From: Sodaliphilus pleomorphus
GTDB lineage: Bacteria > Bacteroidota > Bacteroidia > Bacteroidales > Muribaculaceae
Assembly: GCF_009676955.1 (NCBI RefSeq)
Contig: NZ_CP045696.1
Span: 1,362,501-1,426,500, forward strand
Length of the DNA: 64,000 nucleotides
Direction: 5' to 3'
Part shown: one piece after another, positions 1-6,539 of the stretch
Numbering within the stretch: position 1 is the first letter of the stretch
Layout: each line of letters begins with the position of its first letter
Position numbers and translations under genes: made by a program
The notes under the pieces: generated by a model
What the model saw: the letters and a program-made list of their open reading frames with translations, nothing else
What the model was told of the DNA's origin: nothing
Database searches by the model: none

Positions 1-128
1 GCCACGTCGCCGCGTCCCACATAGCGCACGATGGTGGCCATGAGACGAGGTGCATAGCTGTCGTACAAGGCACGCTGTGCCTTGGCCTCGCCACGCCTAC
101 AACCTGTAGCAATCTCTGCTTCTTCCAT
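1..128 (-). CDS. ECF-type RNA polymerase sigma factor, N-terminal part (cut by window edge)
   Basis: The minus strand reads from an ATG at 128 into a protein beginning MEEAEIATGCRRGEAKAQRA and continuing LYDSYAPRLMATIVRYVGRGD to the window edge. The pattern of a GCRRGE-type opening followed by A..ALYD.YAPRLM...RYVG is the start of region 2 of ECF sigma-70 factors, which bind core RNA polymerase and direct it to a small regulon. Only about 42 codons are present, so region 4 and any neighbouring anti-sigma gene lie outside. It diverges from the symporter gene on the plus strand. Family assignment is good for this length; the specific subgroup cannot be told. Confidence 0.75.
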   Translation of the reverse strand, partial: MEEAEIATGCRRGEAKAQRALYDSYAPRLMATIVRYVGRGDV

Positions 129-196
129 TATATTCCGTAATCACTTGCTCACTCGCCTTATAGGAATGTGGCTGTAAAATAATAACACCAGAAGTG

Positions 197-204
197 CAAA
201 TATA
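197..204 (-). promoter_or_regulatory. Candidate -7 element for the ECF sigma factor
   Basis: Read on the minus strand this is TATATTTG, a match to the Bacteroidetes -7 consensus TAnnTTTG, about 70 bases before the sigma factor ATG at 128. No convincing -33 TTTG lies at the usual 19-21 base spacing. Confidence 0.4.
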
Positions 205-220
205 CTGCATCGAGACCACA

Positions 221-248
221 AAAAAAAACTGCCAGCCGGGCCTGGCAG
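221..248 (-). terminator. Minus-strand intrinsic terminator upstream of the sigma factor
   Basis: CTGCCAG (229-235) pairs with CTGGCAG (242-248) across a six-base loop, and on the minus strand the hairpin is followed directly by eight T. It would stop leftward transcription before the sigma factor promoter, insulating that gene. On the plus strand there is no T tract. Confidence 0.5.
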
Positions 249-303
249 CATGCCCACTGGCAAATTTTAAAGTCCTACACCCACAACCCACAACATTTTT
301 TGC

Positions 304-311
304 TAACTTTG
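304..311 (+). promoter_or_regulatory. Candidate -7 element for the symporter gene
   Basis: TAACTTTG matches TAnnTTTG and lies 74 bases before the ATG at 385. No clear -33 box is seen. Confidence 0.45.
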
Positions 312-384
312 CACCCAAAATCAAAAAGGCTCCAGGCGAGTATATAATTTTTTCAACATTCATCGTAAATAAACAGTAATTGCA

Positions 385-1761
385 ATGGAAGAATTTTTCA
401 ACAACATAAGCCAGAGCATCATCAAGCTGAGCGACTTCTTGTGCGGCTATCCCGAGTTTTTCCTGCTCATAGGCGGGGGATTGTTTCTCTTCATCTACTC
501 AGGCGGCGTGAGCATCAGGCGACTGCCCTGGAGCGTGCGCGCCCTGCGCCAGAAGCAAGCCAAGAGTGCTGGCAAAGACACAGGCCAGATAAGCTCGTTT
601 CAAGCCCTGATGAGCGCCATAGCGGCCACCGTGGGCATGGGCAACATCGCCGGCGTGGCCATTGCCCTGTCGATAGGCGGGCCGGGCGTGATATTCTGGA
701 TGTGGGTGAGTGCCATTGTGGGCATGGGCACCAAGTTCTTTGAGGGCACGCTGGCCATTATGTACAAGGGCCGCGACAGCGAGGGCGTGGTGCAAGGCGG
801 CCCCATGTACATGATCACCCAGGGGCTGGGCAAGAAGTGGAAGCCACTGGCCGTGGCCTTCTCCATATTCGGCCTCGTGGGCACCCTGTGCTTCATGCAG
901 GCCAACCAGCTGGTAGAGTCGATCACCACCGTGTTCACCTCGCCCATGGGCATTGAAAACACGGTGGGGCTGCGCTTCACGCTGGGCGTGGTCATCGTGC
1001 TCATTGTGGGCACAGTCATCATAGGCGGCATCAACCGCATTGCCAAGACGGCGGCCAGGGTTGTTCCCCTCATGGTCACCCTCTACCTCATTCTCGTGGT
1101 GGTGATCATGGTGCTCAACTACGACCAGGTGCCCGGCGTGTTCAAGCAAATCATCGACGGGGCCTTCCATCCATCGGGCATCGCCGGCGGTGTCGTGGGC
1201 ATTGCCTTGACTGGCGCCCGCCGTGCAGCCATGGTCAACGAGGCCGGCGTGGGCACCGCCTCGATGATGCACGGCGCCTCGATGAACACCGAGCCCGTGC
1301 GCGAGGGGCTTGTAGCCATGATCGCCCCGCTCATCGACTCGGGCATCGTGTGCACGCTCACCTCGATACCCATCATCCTGGCCGGGCAGAACATAGGCAC
1401 CGGCGAGGTGAGTGGCGGCCTCTACATCGCCCTGGGAGCCTTCGGCCAGCTCCTGCCTCATGTGGGGCAGTACCTGCTCATGATTATCGTGTTTTTCTTC
1501 GCCTTCTCCACCATGTTCTCCTACAGCTACTACGGGCAGAAGTGTACCAACTACCTGTTTGGCGCCAAAAACGCCAAGTACTACAACTACTACTACCTGG
1601 CCATGATCATTGTGGCCGCAGTCATCAAGCTCGACCTGCTGGTGAGCTGCATGGACCTGGCCTTCTTCCTGATGGCCGTGTGCACCATGTTCACCCTGCT
1701 GGCCCTGAGCCCGCGCGTGAAGCGCGAGATGAAAGCCTACTTTGCCCGCCACGAGCAGTAG
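385..1761 (+). CDS. Sodium:alanine symporter (AGCS) family protein
   Basis: A 458-residue integral inner-membrane protein of the alanine/glycine:cation symporter family, which imports small neutral amino acids with sodium. The family signature is clear near residues 75-110: TVGMGNIAGVAIAL followed by GGPGVIFWMW, and the later ALTGARRAAMVNEAGVGTA segment is also typical. Many hydrophobic segments spread over the whole length, and the size matches full-length family members, so it appears intact. The ATG at 385 follows an A-rich leader and a TAnnTTTG element at 304. The gene stands alone and is followed by a strong hairpin terminator. The exact amino acid carried cannot be told from sequence. 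Confidence 0.92.
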   Translation: MEEFFNNISQSIIKLSDFLCGYPEFFLLIGGGLFLFIYSGGVSIRRLPWSVRALRQKQAKSAGKDTGQISSFQALMSAIAATVGMGNIAGVAIALSIGGPGVIFWMWVSAIVGMGTKFFEGTLAIMYKGRDSEGVVQGGPMYMITQGLGKKWKPLAVAFSIFGLVGTLCFMQANQLVESITTVFTSPMGIENTVGLRFTLGVVIVLIVGTVIIGGINRIAKTAARVVPLMVTLYLILVVVIMVLNYDQVPGVFKQIIDGAFHPSGIAGGVVGIALTGARRAAMVNEAGVGTASMMHGASMNTEPVREGLVAMIAPLIDSGIVCTLTSIPIILAGQNIGTGEVSGGLYIALGAFGQLLPHVGQYLLMIIVFFFAFSTMFSYSYYGQKCTNYLFGAKNAKYYNYYYLAMIIVAAVIKLDLLVSCMDLAFFLMAVCTMFTLLALSPRVKREMKAYFARHEQ

Positions 1762-1780
1762 CGGCACACGCACAAAAAAA

Positions 1781-1821
1781 GCAACGCCTGCCAAAAATCG
1801 TCTCTTGGCGGGCGTTGTTGC
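1781..1821 (+). terminator. Intrinsic terminator after the symporter gene
   Basis: GCAACGCCTGCCA (1781-1793) pairs with TGGCGGGCGTTGTTGC (1806-1821), allowing G-U pairs and a bulge. A run of A precedes the hairpin and T-rich sequence follows, so it may work in both directions. Confidence 0.7.
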
Positions 1822-1967
1822 ATTTAAAGACTGTGTTTCTTTTTCAACAATTTCTTTTCAGGCCTTACGGCCTTTTCTTGCATTTTTGGCCTAACTAAAT
1901 CTAGTAAATAAAATCAAGTAATGTTTTTCTCTTTGGTCAACCACTGGAAAAATTTATACAAATAATT

Positions 1968-2186
1968 CTATTCTTCAACCTTGAGTATATTCATGCGGTA
2001 AGCCTTTCCTATGAGCTCCGCAGCATTACGTGCTTCCATCTTACGGAGTAGTTGCTTGCGATGATATTCCACCGTATTGGTTGAAATATAAAGCCTCTCC
2101 GAGATTTCCTTACTGTTTAGACCACACGACAAGAGCTTGAGCACTTCAAGCTCTCGGGCAGTTAATTCTTGAGTTCGGGCAATCAT
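1968..2186 (-). CDS. Small LuxR-type helix-turn-helix protein
   Basis: A 72-residue protein that is almost only a LuxR C-terminal DNA-binding domain: LTARELEVLKLLSCGLNSKE, then ISERLYISTNTVEYHRKQLLRKM, the standard four-helix pattern with the recognition helix around TNTVEYHRKQL. There is no receiver or ligand domain. A TTG at 2264 would add 26 residues, but these look like translated AT-rich leader, so the ATG at 2186 is preferred. It may be a stand-alone regulator or the surviving end of a larger response regulator. The AT-rich surroundings suggest acquired DNA. No operon partner is seen. Confidence 0.7.
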   Translation of the reverse strand: MIARTQELTARELEVLKLLSCGLNSKEISERLYISTNTVEYHRKQLLRKMEARNAAELIGKAYRMNILKVEE

Positions 2187-2445
2187 CAATGTATTAATCT
2201 TAATAAATAATTGGAACGCAAAAATAAACCACAATTGTATAATTTCCAAAAAGTTAGAAATCAAAATGCACTACGACGGGCGAAAACTACTATTTTCAGT
2301 CGGACAAACTGTCGCTCTGTGTACAAAGTGTTCAGGCTTTCCTTTTTGAGGTGAATTTGGCACAGCATCAATGGTTGCCCGATATGTCCAAATCAGAAAT
2401 GCCGACCGGTGCAGGACATGGCTTTTTGCCTCTCGCCAATCCGGT
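2187..2445. other. Intergenic stretch with a short coding-like frame
   Basis: On the plus strand from about 2256 a frame stays open and reads a protein-like string (about 2283-2405: YYFQSDKLSLCVQSVQAFLF, then EVNLAQHQWLPDMSKSEMP) before running antisense into the SGNH hydrolase gene. There is no good start and no proper end, so it may be a leftover of a lost gene. The family is not recognised. Confidence 0.25.
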
Positions 2446-3549
2446 TCACTCGATGCCGTATTTCTTCAAAATGGGGAGCAGCTGGCCCCGTAGCGACCTG
2501 GCCCAAAGCGTATAGCCATAGTCGTCGGGGTGCACGCCGTCGACACTCGACAGGTGGTCGGGCGGCGTGGCGCTGGGCGTGATATAGTACACGTCGCTGT
2601 AGCGGCGGCAGGCCAGGGCCATCATGCTGTCGGCAACAGCAATCTTGGCCGCCTCGAGGCTGTCGGCCTTGAGGTTGAAGTTGCGGCCCTCGCGCCTGAT
2701 GGTGCGCTGGAACACGAGCGGGATGCCCGGGAGGGCCTGCCGCACCGTCTCGATGAAGGGTAGCAGGCGCTCCCTGATCTCGCCGGGCGAGGGATTGGAG
2801 AAGCAGTCGAACAAGAAGGCGTCGACCTGGGCCGCGGCCAGCACGCGGGCAAAATAGGGCTGCAGCTTGCTGTGGCCACTGCACCCCAGGCTCAGCATCT
2901 CGAGACCCGTGAGGCGCGACAGCTGGGCCACATAGGTCATGCCGGCGCGGCTCACGCCCGTGCCATGGGTGAAGCTGCTGCCCCACACCCCGATGCGGTG
3001 CCTGAAGGGCCGGGGCAGCGGCTCGATGCGGGCGCTGGCCTCGACGGCAATCTGCACCGAGTCGACCTCGGCAAAGAGCGGCAAGTAGAGCAGGCACTCG
3101 TGCATCGAGCCGTCCATGTTGGCCACCAGCTCCAAGTCCTCGCCCAGCAGCAGCCGCTGGTCGCTCTTGCAGCCACTGCCGGCATAGCGCCAGGTGCCGT
3201 CGCGCCTCACATAGAGGTCGTAGCCGCGGGCGGCGATGCCCGTGGTGTTGACGGGCGACTGGTACTGGCCGTAGACCGTGCGCACATTGATGACACGGCT
3301 GTCGGTCTTGAAGGCCACCGCGAGCCCCGCCGACTCTCGCACCTGCAGGTTCTCGGCTCGCGTGAAGCCCTTGAAGCGCACCGTGTCGACGCGGTGATAG
3401 GGATTGGGGTTGCCTGGCATGAGCTGGCCGCACAGCGTGAGCGTGCTGGCCTCTACATGCTTGAGCCCCACTGGCCGCGCTGCCCGTGCCGTGACTGCGA
3501 GTGCTGCGAGCACGACAAGCAGCACGCATGAGAGTGTGGGTTTGGTCAT
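2446..3549 (-). CDS. Secreted SGNH/GDSL-like hydrolase
   Basis: A 367-residue exported esterase-like enzyme. Residues 1-23 form a signal peptide (MTKPTLSCVLLVVLAALAVT, then ARA). A beta-rich N-terminal region (about 30-180) is followed by an SGNH hydrolase domain: RIGVWGSSFTHG at 185-196 carries the nucleophile serine (S192, in the GDS-like position), FDCFSNPS fits the block III Asn region, and DGVHPDDYG near 337-345 supplies the catalytic Asp and His. Such two-domain proteins are common in Bacteroidetes and often deacetylate carbohydrates, but the substrate cannot be inferred. A -7 element and a palindrome lie directly upstream. The gene is monocistronic. Confidence 0.85.
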   Translation of the reverse strand: MTKPTLSCVLLVVLAALAVTARAARPVGLKHVEASTLTLCGQLMPGNPNPYHRVDTVRFKGFTRAENLQVRESAGLAVAFKTDSRVINVRTVYGQYQSPVNTTGIAARGYDLYVRRDGTWRYAGSGCKSDQRLLLGEDLELVANMDGSMHECLLYLPLFAEVDSVQIAVEASARIEPLPRPFRHRIGVWGSSFTHGTGVSRAGMTYVAQLSRLTGLEMLSLGCSGHSKLQPYFARVLAAAQVDAFLFDCFSNPSPGEIRERLLPFIETVRQALPGIPLVFQRTIRREGRNFNLKADSLEAAKIAVADSMMALACRRYSDVYYITPSATPPDHLSSVDGVHPDDYGYTLWARSLRGQLLPILKKYGIE

Positions 3550-3564
3550 TGCTGTAAAGATTTA

Positions 3565-3595
3565 TGGGTGTGTAATATGCACACACCCAAAGTTA
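3565..3595 (-). promoter_or_regulatory. Promoter element and palindrome upstream of the SGNH hydrolase
   Basis: On the minus strand 3588-3595 reads TAACTTTG (TAnnTTTG). Overlapping it, TGGGTGTG (3565-3572) and CACACCCA (3582-3589) form a perfect 8-bp inverted repeat with a nine-base spacer, positioned like an operator or a 5' leader hairpin. Confidence 0.4.
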
Positions 3596-3787
3596 ACAAA
3601 AAAATCGGGGAATAGCCTTAGGTGAGGGACAAAAAAAAATTAGGTGTCTCGCGACAACTAATCCTTAAACTTAAAATCTAATACCATGAAAAACCTTGAC
3701 AAAGGTAGGTATTATATGTTATAAAACATAACCCTTCAACATAAAAATCTTGTAAATTAACACAATTTAAACTCTTGCCTTCACATG
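3596..3787. other. AT-rich intergenic region with an aborted start
   Basis: A leader-like sequence on the plus strand leads to an ATG at 3686 that encodes only MKNLDKGRYYML before TAA at 3722-3724. It is followed by a short inverted repeat TATGTT/AACATA. It looks like the beginning of a gene whose body has been lost, next to the IS30 derivative. Nothing else is recognisable. Confidence 0.3.
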
Positions 3788-4284
3788 GCGGATTCCAGAA
3801 GCAAGTGCAAAGTAACGCTATTCTTTCTTTAATCATGTCTTTGGGCTTGCGAAATCTCTTTCTTGGCCTGTTGTTTAATTTTTCGATAATGCCTTGACAT
3901 ATAGCCTTGAAATACCCCTAAAGTCCGTCTTCTTCGGAATATATTGCCTGATGAGCCCGTTCATGTTCTCGATGGCTCCCTTCTCCCACGAGCAGTACGG
4001 ATGTGCGAAGTAAACTTTCGTGTTAAGTTCCCTCGCATGGATTTCGTGTGCGGCAAACTCCGGCCCGTTGTCTGTCGTTATCGACCTTACAGGCAGACCG
4101 CTCTCCCGTATGAGTCGCACCACGGCGTTTGCCAGTGGAACGGCCTGCTTTCCCGTATCGAGTTTCTCCATGAGCATAAAGCTGCTCTTTGGGGGCTTCG
4201 CGCCCCCAGCCGCAAGGCAAACCTCCGCGGTGTTTTTCATGGGTTAATGCACCACAGAGTTTTGCACTTCTAATTGGAATTAGC
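3788..4284 (-). mobile_element. IS30-family internal-deletion derivative with both ends
   Basis: About 497 bp. Its left end (GCGGATTCCAGAAGCAAGTG) and right end (TAATTGGAATTAGC) match the complete IS30 element at 55984-57142. The middle is deleted: the C-terminal transposase coding region is joined at the GCTC trinucleotide area near 4180-4185 to the upstream leader region. With both terminal repeats kept and no complete transposase, it resembles a non-autonomous, MITE-like derivative. The same junction occurs in the copy at 6107-6416. Confidence 0.8.
3875..4240 (-). pseudogene. IS30 transposase remnant fused to the leader peptide
   Basis: A 121-residue frame starts with the IS leader peptide (MKNTAEVCLAAGGAK) and passes in frame into the transposase C-terminal half at FMLMEKLDTGKQAVPL. 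It keeps the second Asp (TTDNGPEF) and the Glu region (WEKGAIENMNGLIRQYIPK), but the first catalytic Asp and the N-terminal DNA-binding domain are missing. After SRLYVK it shifts frame relative to the complete copy and ends early. It cannot be an active transposase, but it could in principle make a C-terminal fragment. Confidence 0.8.
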
Positions 4285-4349
4285 GGTAAAAAGATAAAGA
4301 ATAAATGTAATTTGTTGATTTTATGATTGTTTTACTTGGTCTATTCAGA

Positions 4350-4424
4350 AGAATTGAGTAATTTTGCAGCGAGATTCGAGTAAAGTTGCAATAAGAATTG
4401 AGTAAAATTTACAATCGTTTTGAG
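4350..4424 (+). repeat. Four-unit direct repeat with exact 22-bp period
   Basis: The core (A/T)TYGAGTA recurs with its TTGAG/TCGAG at 4354, 4376, 4398 and 4420, that is, every 22 bp exactly, with partly conserved flanks (AGAATTGAGTAA and a trailing TTGCA-like part). The last unit runs into the start codon of the ATPase gene at 4426. The arrangement is iteron- or operator-like and covers the expected promoter and leader of that gene. Confidence 0.75.
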
Positions 4425-4425
4425 T

Positions 4426-5643
4426 ATGACTTATATACGAAAGCAATATCACACGCTACGGGAGCGCATCCTTGAACCAAGGCACTTTATGCAGATATTG
4501 GCAGGACCGAGACAGGTAGGAAAATCCACGCTTGTCGGCCAGGTTCTGGATGACATCTCCATTCCGTATACCTTAGAAGTGGCTGACGCTGTAGATCCTA
4601 AGGATAGTGACTGGATTCACCGTGTATGGGAGTCAGCCCGTGCTACGATGCAAATACGTAAAGAGCAGGAGCGTCTGTTGGTGATTGACGAGGTGCAGAA
4701 GATTGACAATTGGAGTGAGATGGTGAAACGTGAATGGGATGAAGACTGTCGTCGACATGTGAACTTGAAGGTGGTGCTACTTGGTAGTAGCCGCCTTCTG
4801 CTGAAACGGGGAATGACAGAATCGTTGGCCGGACGCTTTGAATTGATTCGACTTGGGCACTGGAGTCTACAGGAGATGAGGGATGCCTTCGGCGTTACGC
4901 TTGACCAGTACATTTACTTTGGCGGCTATCCTGGACCTGCAGGCATGATTGATAATGAGAAGCGATGGCGTAAGTATATCAAGGACTCTCTGGTGGCTCC
5001 TGCCATTGAGAAGGATGTTATAATGACTTCAAACATCTACAAGCCAGCGTTGATGAAGCAACTTTTTGAGTTGGGATGCGGCTACTCTGCCGAAATACTG
5101 TCGCTGACCAAGCTAATGGGTCAGTTGCAGGATGCCGGAAATGTGACCACGCTTGCGGCCTACTTAGATATCCTTGATGAATGCGCCCTTCTGACGGGCC
5201 TGCAGAAATATGCTAATGACGATGCACGTAAGCGTGGCTCCGTGCCAAAATACCAGGTATATAACAATGCTCTGCTGACGGCCTACAAAGGCCATTCGTT
5301 CCTTGCTGATCGGACGGACACAAAACTTTGGGGACGATGGGTAGAGAGTGCGGTTGGAACACACATCCTGAGTATGGCAGAGGAACTGGACTACAAGGTG
5401 TATTATTGGCGTGAGCCGTCAAGAAGTAAAGACAAGAGTGACAAAGAGGTAGACTTCATTATAGATAACGATGGTGAGTTGACAGCTATAGAGGTGAAAA
5501 GCGGTCGTCGCGGAATGAACTCTGGGTTGCCAGCTTTCGTAGAAGCATTCCATCCCAAACGGGCTTTTATCGTAGGTACGGGCGGTGTTTCTTTGGAGGA
5601 TTTCCTGAGTTGTGATATTGAAAGTCTGCTTCATCAGGAGTAA
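4426..5643 (+). CDS. AAA ATPase with DUF4143 C-terminal domain
   Basis: A 405-residue cytoplasmic P-loop ATPase of the AAA_14/DUF4143 type common in Bacteroidetes accessory DNA. The Walker A motif is GPRQVGKST at 27-35 and Walker B is LLVIDE at about 84-89. The C-terminal part carries EVDFIIDNDGELTAIEVKSG, the D...ExK pattern of the PD-(D/E)xK-like fold in DUF4143. The physiological role of these proteins is not established. A TTG at 4420 would add two residues; the ATG at 4426 is preferred and comes right after the 22-bp repeats. The gene is AT-richer than the core genes and flanked by two IS30 derivatives, which suggests horizontal transfer. It looks intact. Confidence 0.88.
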   Translation: MTYIRKQYHTLRERILEPRHFMQILAGPRQVGKSTLVGQVLDDISIPYTLEVADAVDPKDSDWIHRVWESARATMQIRKEQERLLVIDEVQKIDNWSEMVKREWDEDCRRHVNLKVVLLGSSRLLLKRGMTESLAGRFELIRLGHWSLQEMRDAFGVTLDQYIYFGGYPGPAGMIDNEKRWRKYIKDSLVAPAIEKDVIMTSNIYKPALMKQLFELGCGYSAEILSLTKLMGQLQDAGNVTTLAAYLDILDECALLTGLQKYANDDARKRGSVPKYQVYNNALLTAYKGHSFLADRTDTKLWGRWVESAVGTHILSMAEELDYKVYYWREPSRSKDKSDKEVDFIIDNDGELTAIEVKSGRRGMNSGLPAFVEAFHPKRAFIVGTGGVSLEDFLSCDIESLLHQE

Positions 5644-5743
5644 TTGTAGCGGAAAAGTTATATTTGTTTCTGTTGTAGCGACAGTAACTATTTGAATAAT
5701 AGCGTTTTTACTGACAGATGAGAGTTTCGCTACATCGCTACAA
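5644..5743. repeat. Inverted and direct copies of TGTAGCG downstream of the ATPase
   Basis: TGTAGCG occurs at 5645 and 5674, and its reverse complement CGCTACA at 5728 and 5736. The inner pair extends to a perfect 9-bp inverted repeat, TTGTAGCGA (5673-5681) against TCGCTACAA (5735-5743). It could be a protein-binding array or the trace of a lost element; function unknown. Confidence 0.45.
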
Positions 5744-5840
5744 GAAAAAATGGCCGAAACTAATATGATATAACCAACGAGAATTTTTGTTCCAACGAGA
5801 ATCTCAACATTAGTTTTTTTCTTTCGGCTTCCCTACTTAT

Positions 5841-5882
5841 AAAAATATCTCCCTGTGTATTAAGCAGCAAGGAGATATTTTA
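5841..5882 (-). terminator. Terminator of the aldo/keto reductase remnant
   Basis: AAATATCTCC (5843-5852) pairs with GGAGATATTT (5871-5880). On the minus strand the hairpin lies just past the stop codon at 5893 and is followed by a T-rich stretch. Confidence 0.55.
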
Positions 5883-5892
5883 CTTGAAATGT

Positions 5893-6106
5893 TTACTTGA
5901 TAACCTGATTCCCCGTGGGCCAAGTGGCTTTTTCTGTCGGCTTCTTTTTGTTCTGCGCCATGACACCCACTAATTTGTGCGGAATGTACATTTCCTCTAG
6001 ATAAGTCATATCCTCTTCTGTCAGTTTCAGGTCGAGGGCAGCTACAGCTCCGTCGATGTGGTGCAATTTTGTGGCTCCGACTACGGGCGACGCAACTTTG
6101 CGCAAA
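5893..6106 (-). pseudogene. C-terminal remnant of an aldo/keto reductase
   Basis: The minus strand encodes about 70 residues reading VASPVVGATKLHHIDGAVAA, LDLKLTEEDMTYLEEMYIPH and KLVG, the C-terminal end of an NADP-dependent aldo/keto reductase (the SP.VGAT....L..A..AL...L...E...LE..Y.PH pattern is characteristic). The catalytic Tyr/Lys/Asp region and the whole N-terminal barrel are missing. The break at about 6106 is the junction with the IS30 fragment, so rearrangement next to that element probably removed the rest. It keeps its own stop codon and terminator. Confidence 0.7.
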
Positions 6107-6416
6107 AGCTCCCTTCTCCCACGTGCAGTACGGATGTGCGAAGTAAACTTTCGTATTAAGTTCCCTCGCAATGATTTCGTGTGCGGCAAACTCCGGCCCG
6201 TTGTCTGTCGTTATCGACCTTACAGGCAGCCCGCTCTCCCGTATGAGTCGCACCACGGCATCTGCCAGTGGAACGGCCTGCTTTCCCGTATCAAGTTTCT
6301 CCATGAGCATAAAGCCGCTCTTTGGGTGCTTCGCGCCCCCAGCCGCAAGGCAAACCTCCGCGGTGTTTTTCATGTATTATGCACCTCAGAGTTTTGCACT
6401 TCTAATTGGAATTAGC
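6107..6416 (-). mobile_element. Second IS30 deletion derivative, truncated at one end
   Basis: Homology to the complete element begins abruptly at 6107 inside the transposase C-terminal region and runs through the same deletion junction as the 3788-4284 copy to the right end (AATTGGAATTAGC, ending at 6416). The left terminal repeat is missing. The frame again starts MKNTAEVCLAAGGAK and passes into FMLMEKLDTGKQAVPL. Together with the first copy, in the same orientation, it brackets the AAA ATPase gene. Confidence 0.78.
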
Positions 6417-6462
6417 CCATCACCACTGCCCATGCCAGGCCGTGCAACGGGAATAAAAATCA

Positions 6463-6512
6463 TGCACCTTGCCCGCTGAATGCCGGGCATGCCGGCCTGC
6501 AGGCAAGGTGCA
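6463..6512 (-). terminator. Terminator of the parAB-lytic transglycosylase operon
   Basis: TGCACCTTGCC (6463-6473) pairs perfectly with GGCAAGGTGCA (6502-6512), and on the minus strand the hairpin is followed by ATGATTTTTATT. It sits just past the stop codon at 6540. Confidence 0.65.
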
Positions 6513-6539
6513 GCAATGTGGCAGTGCGAGCCCCACGGG

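Noticed and set aside
499..1794. Long open frame antisense to the symporter gene (431 codons)
   Set aside because: Product is rich in His, Gly, Val and Ala with no domain; it mirrors the GC-rich codon pattern of the real gene. The same holds for the long antisense frames opposite the M16 peptidase, the sigma-54 region (20908-23241), sufB and others.
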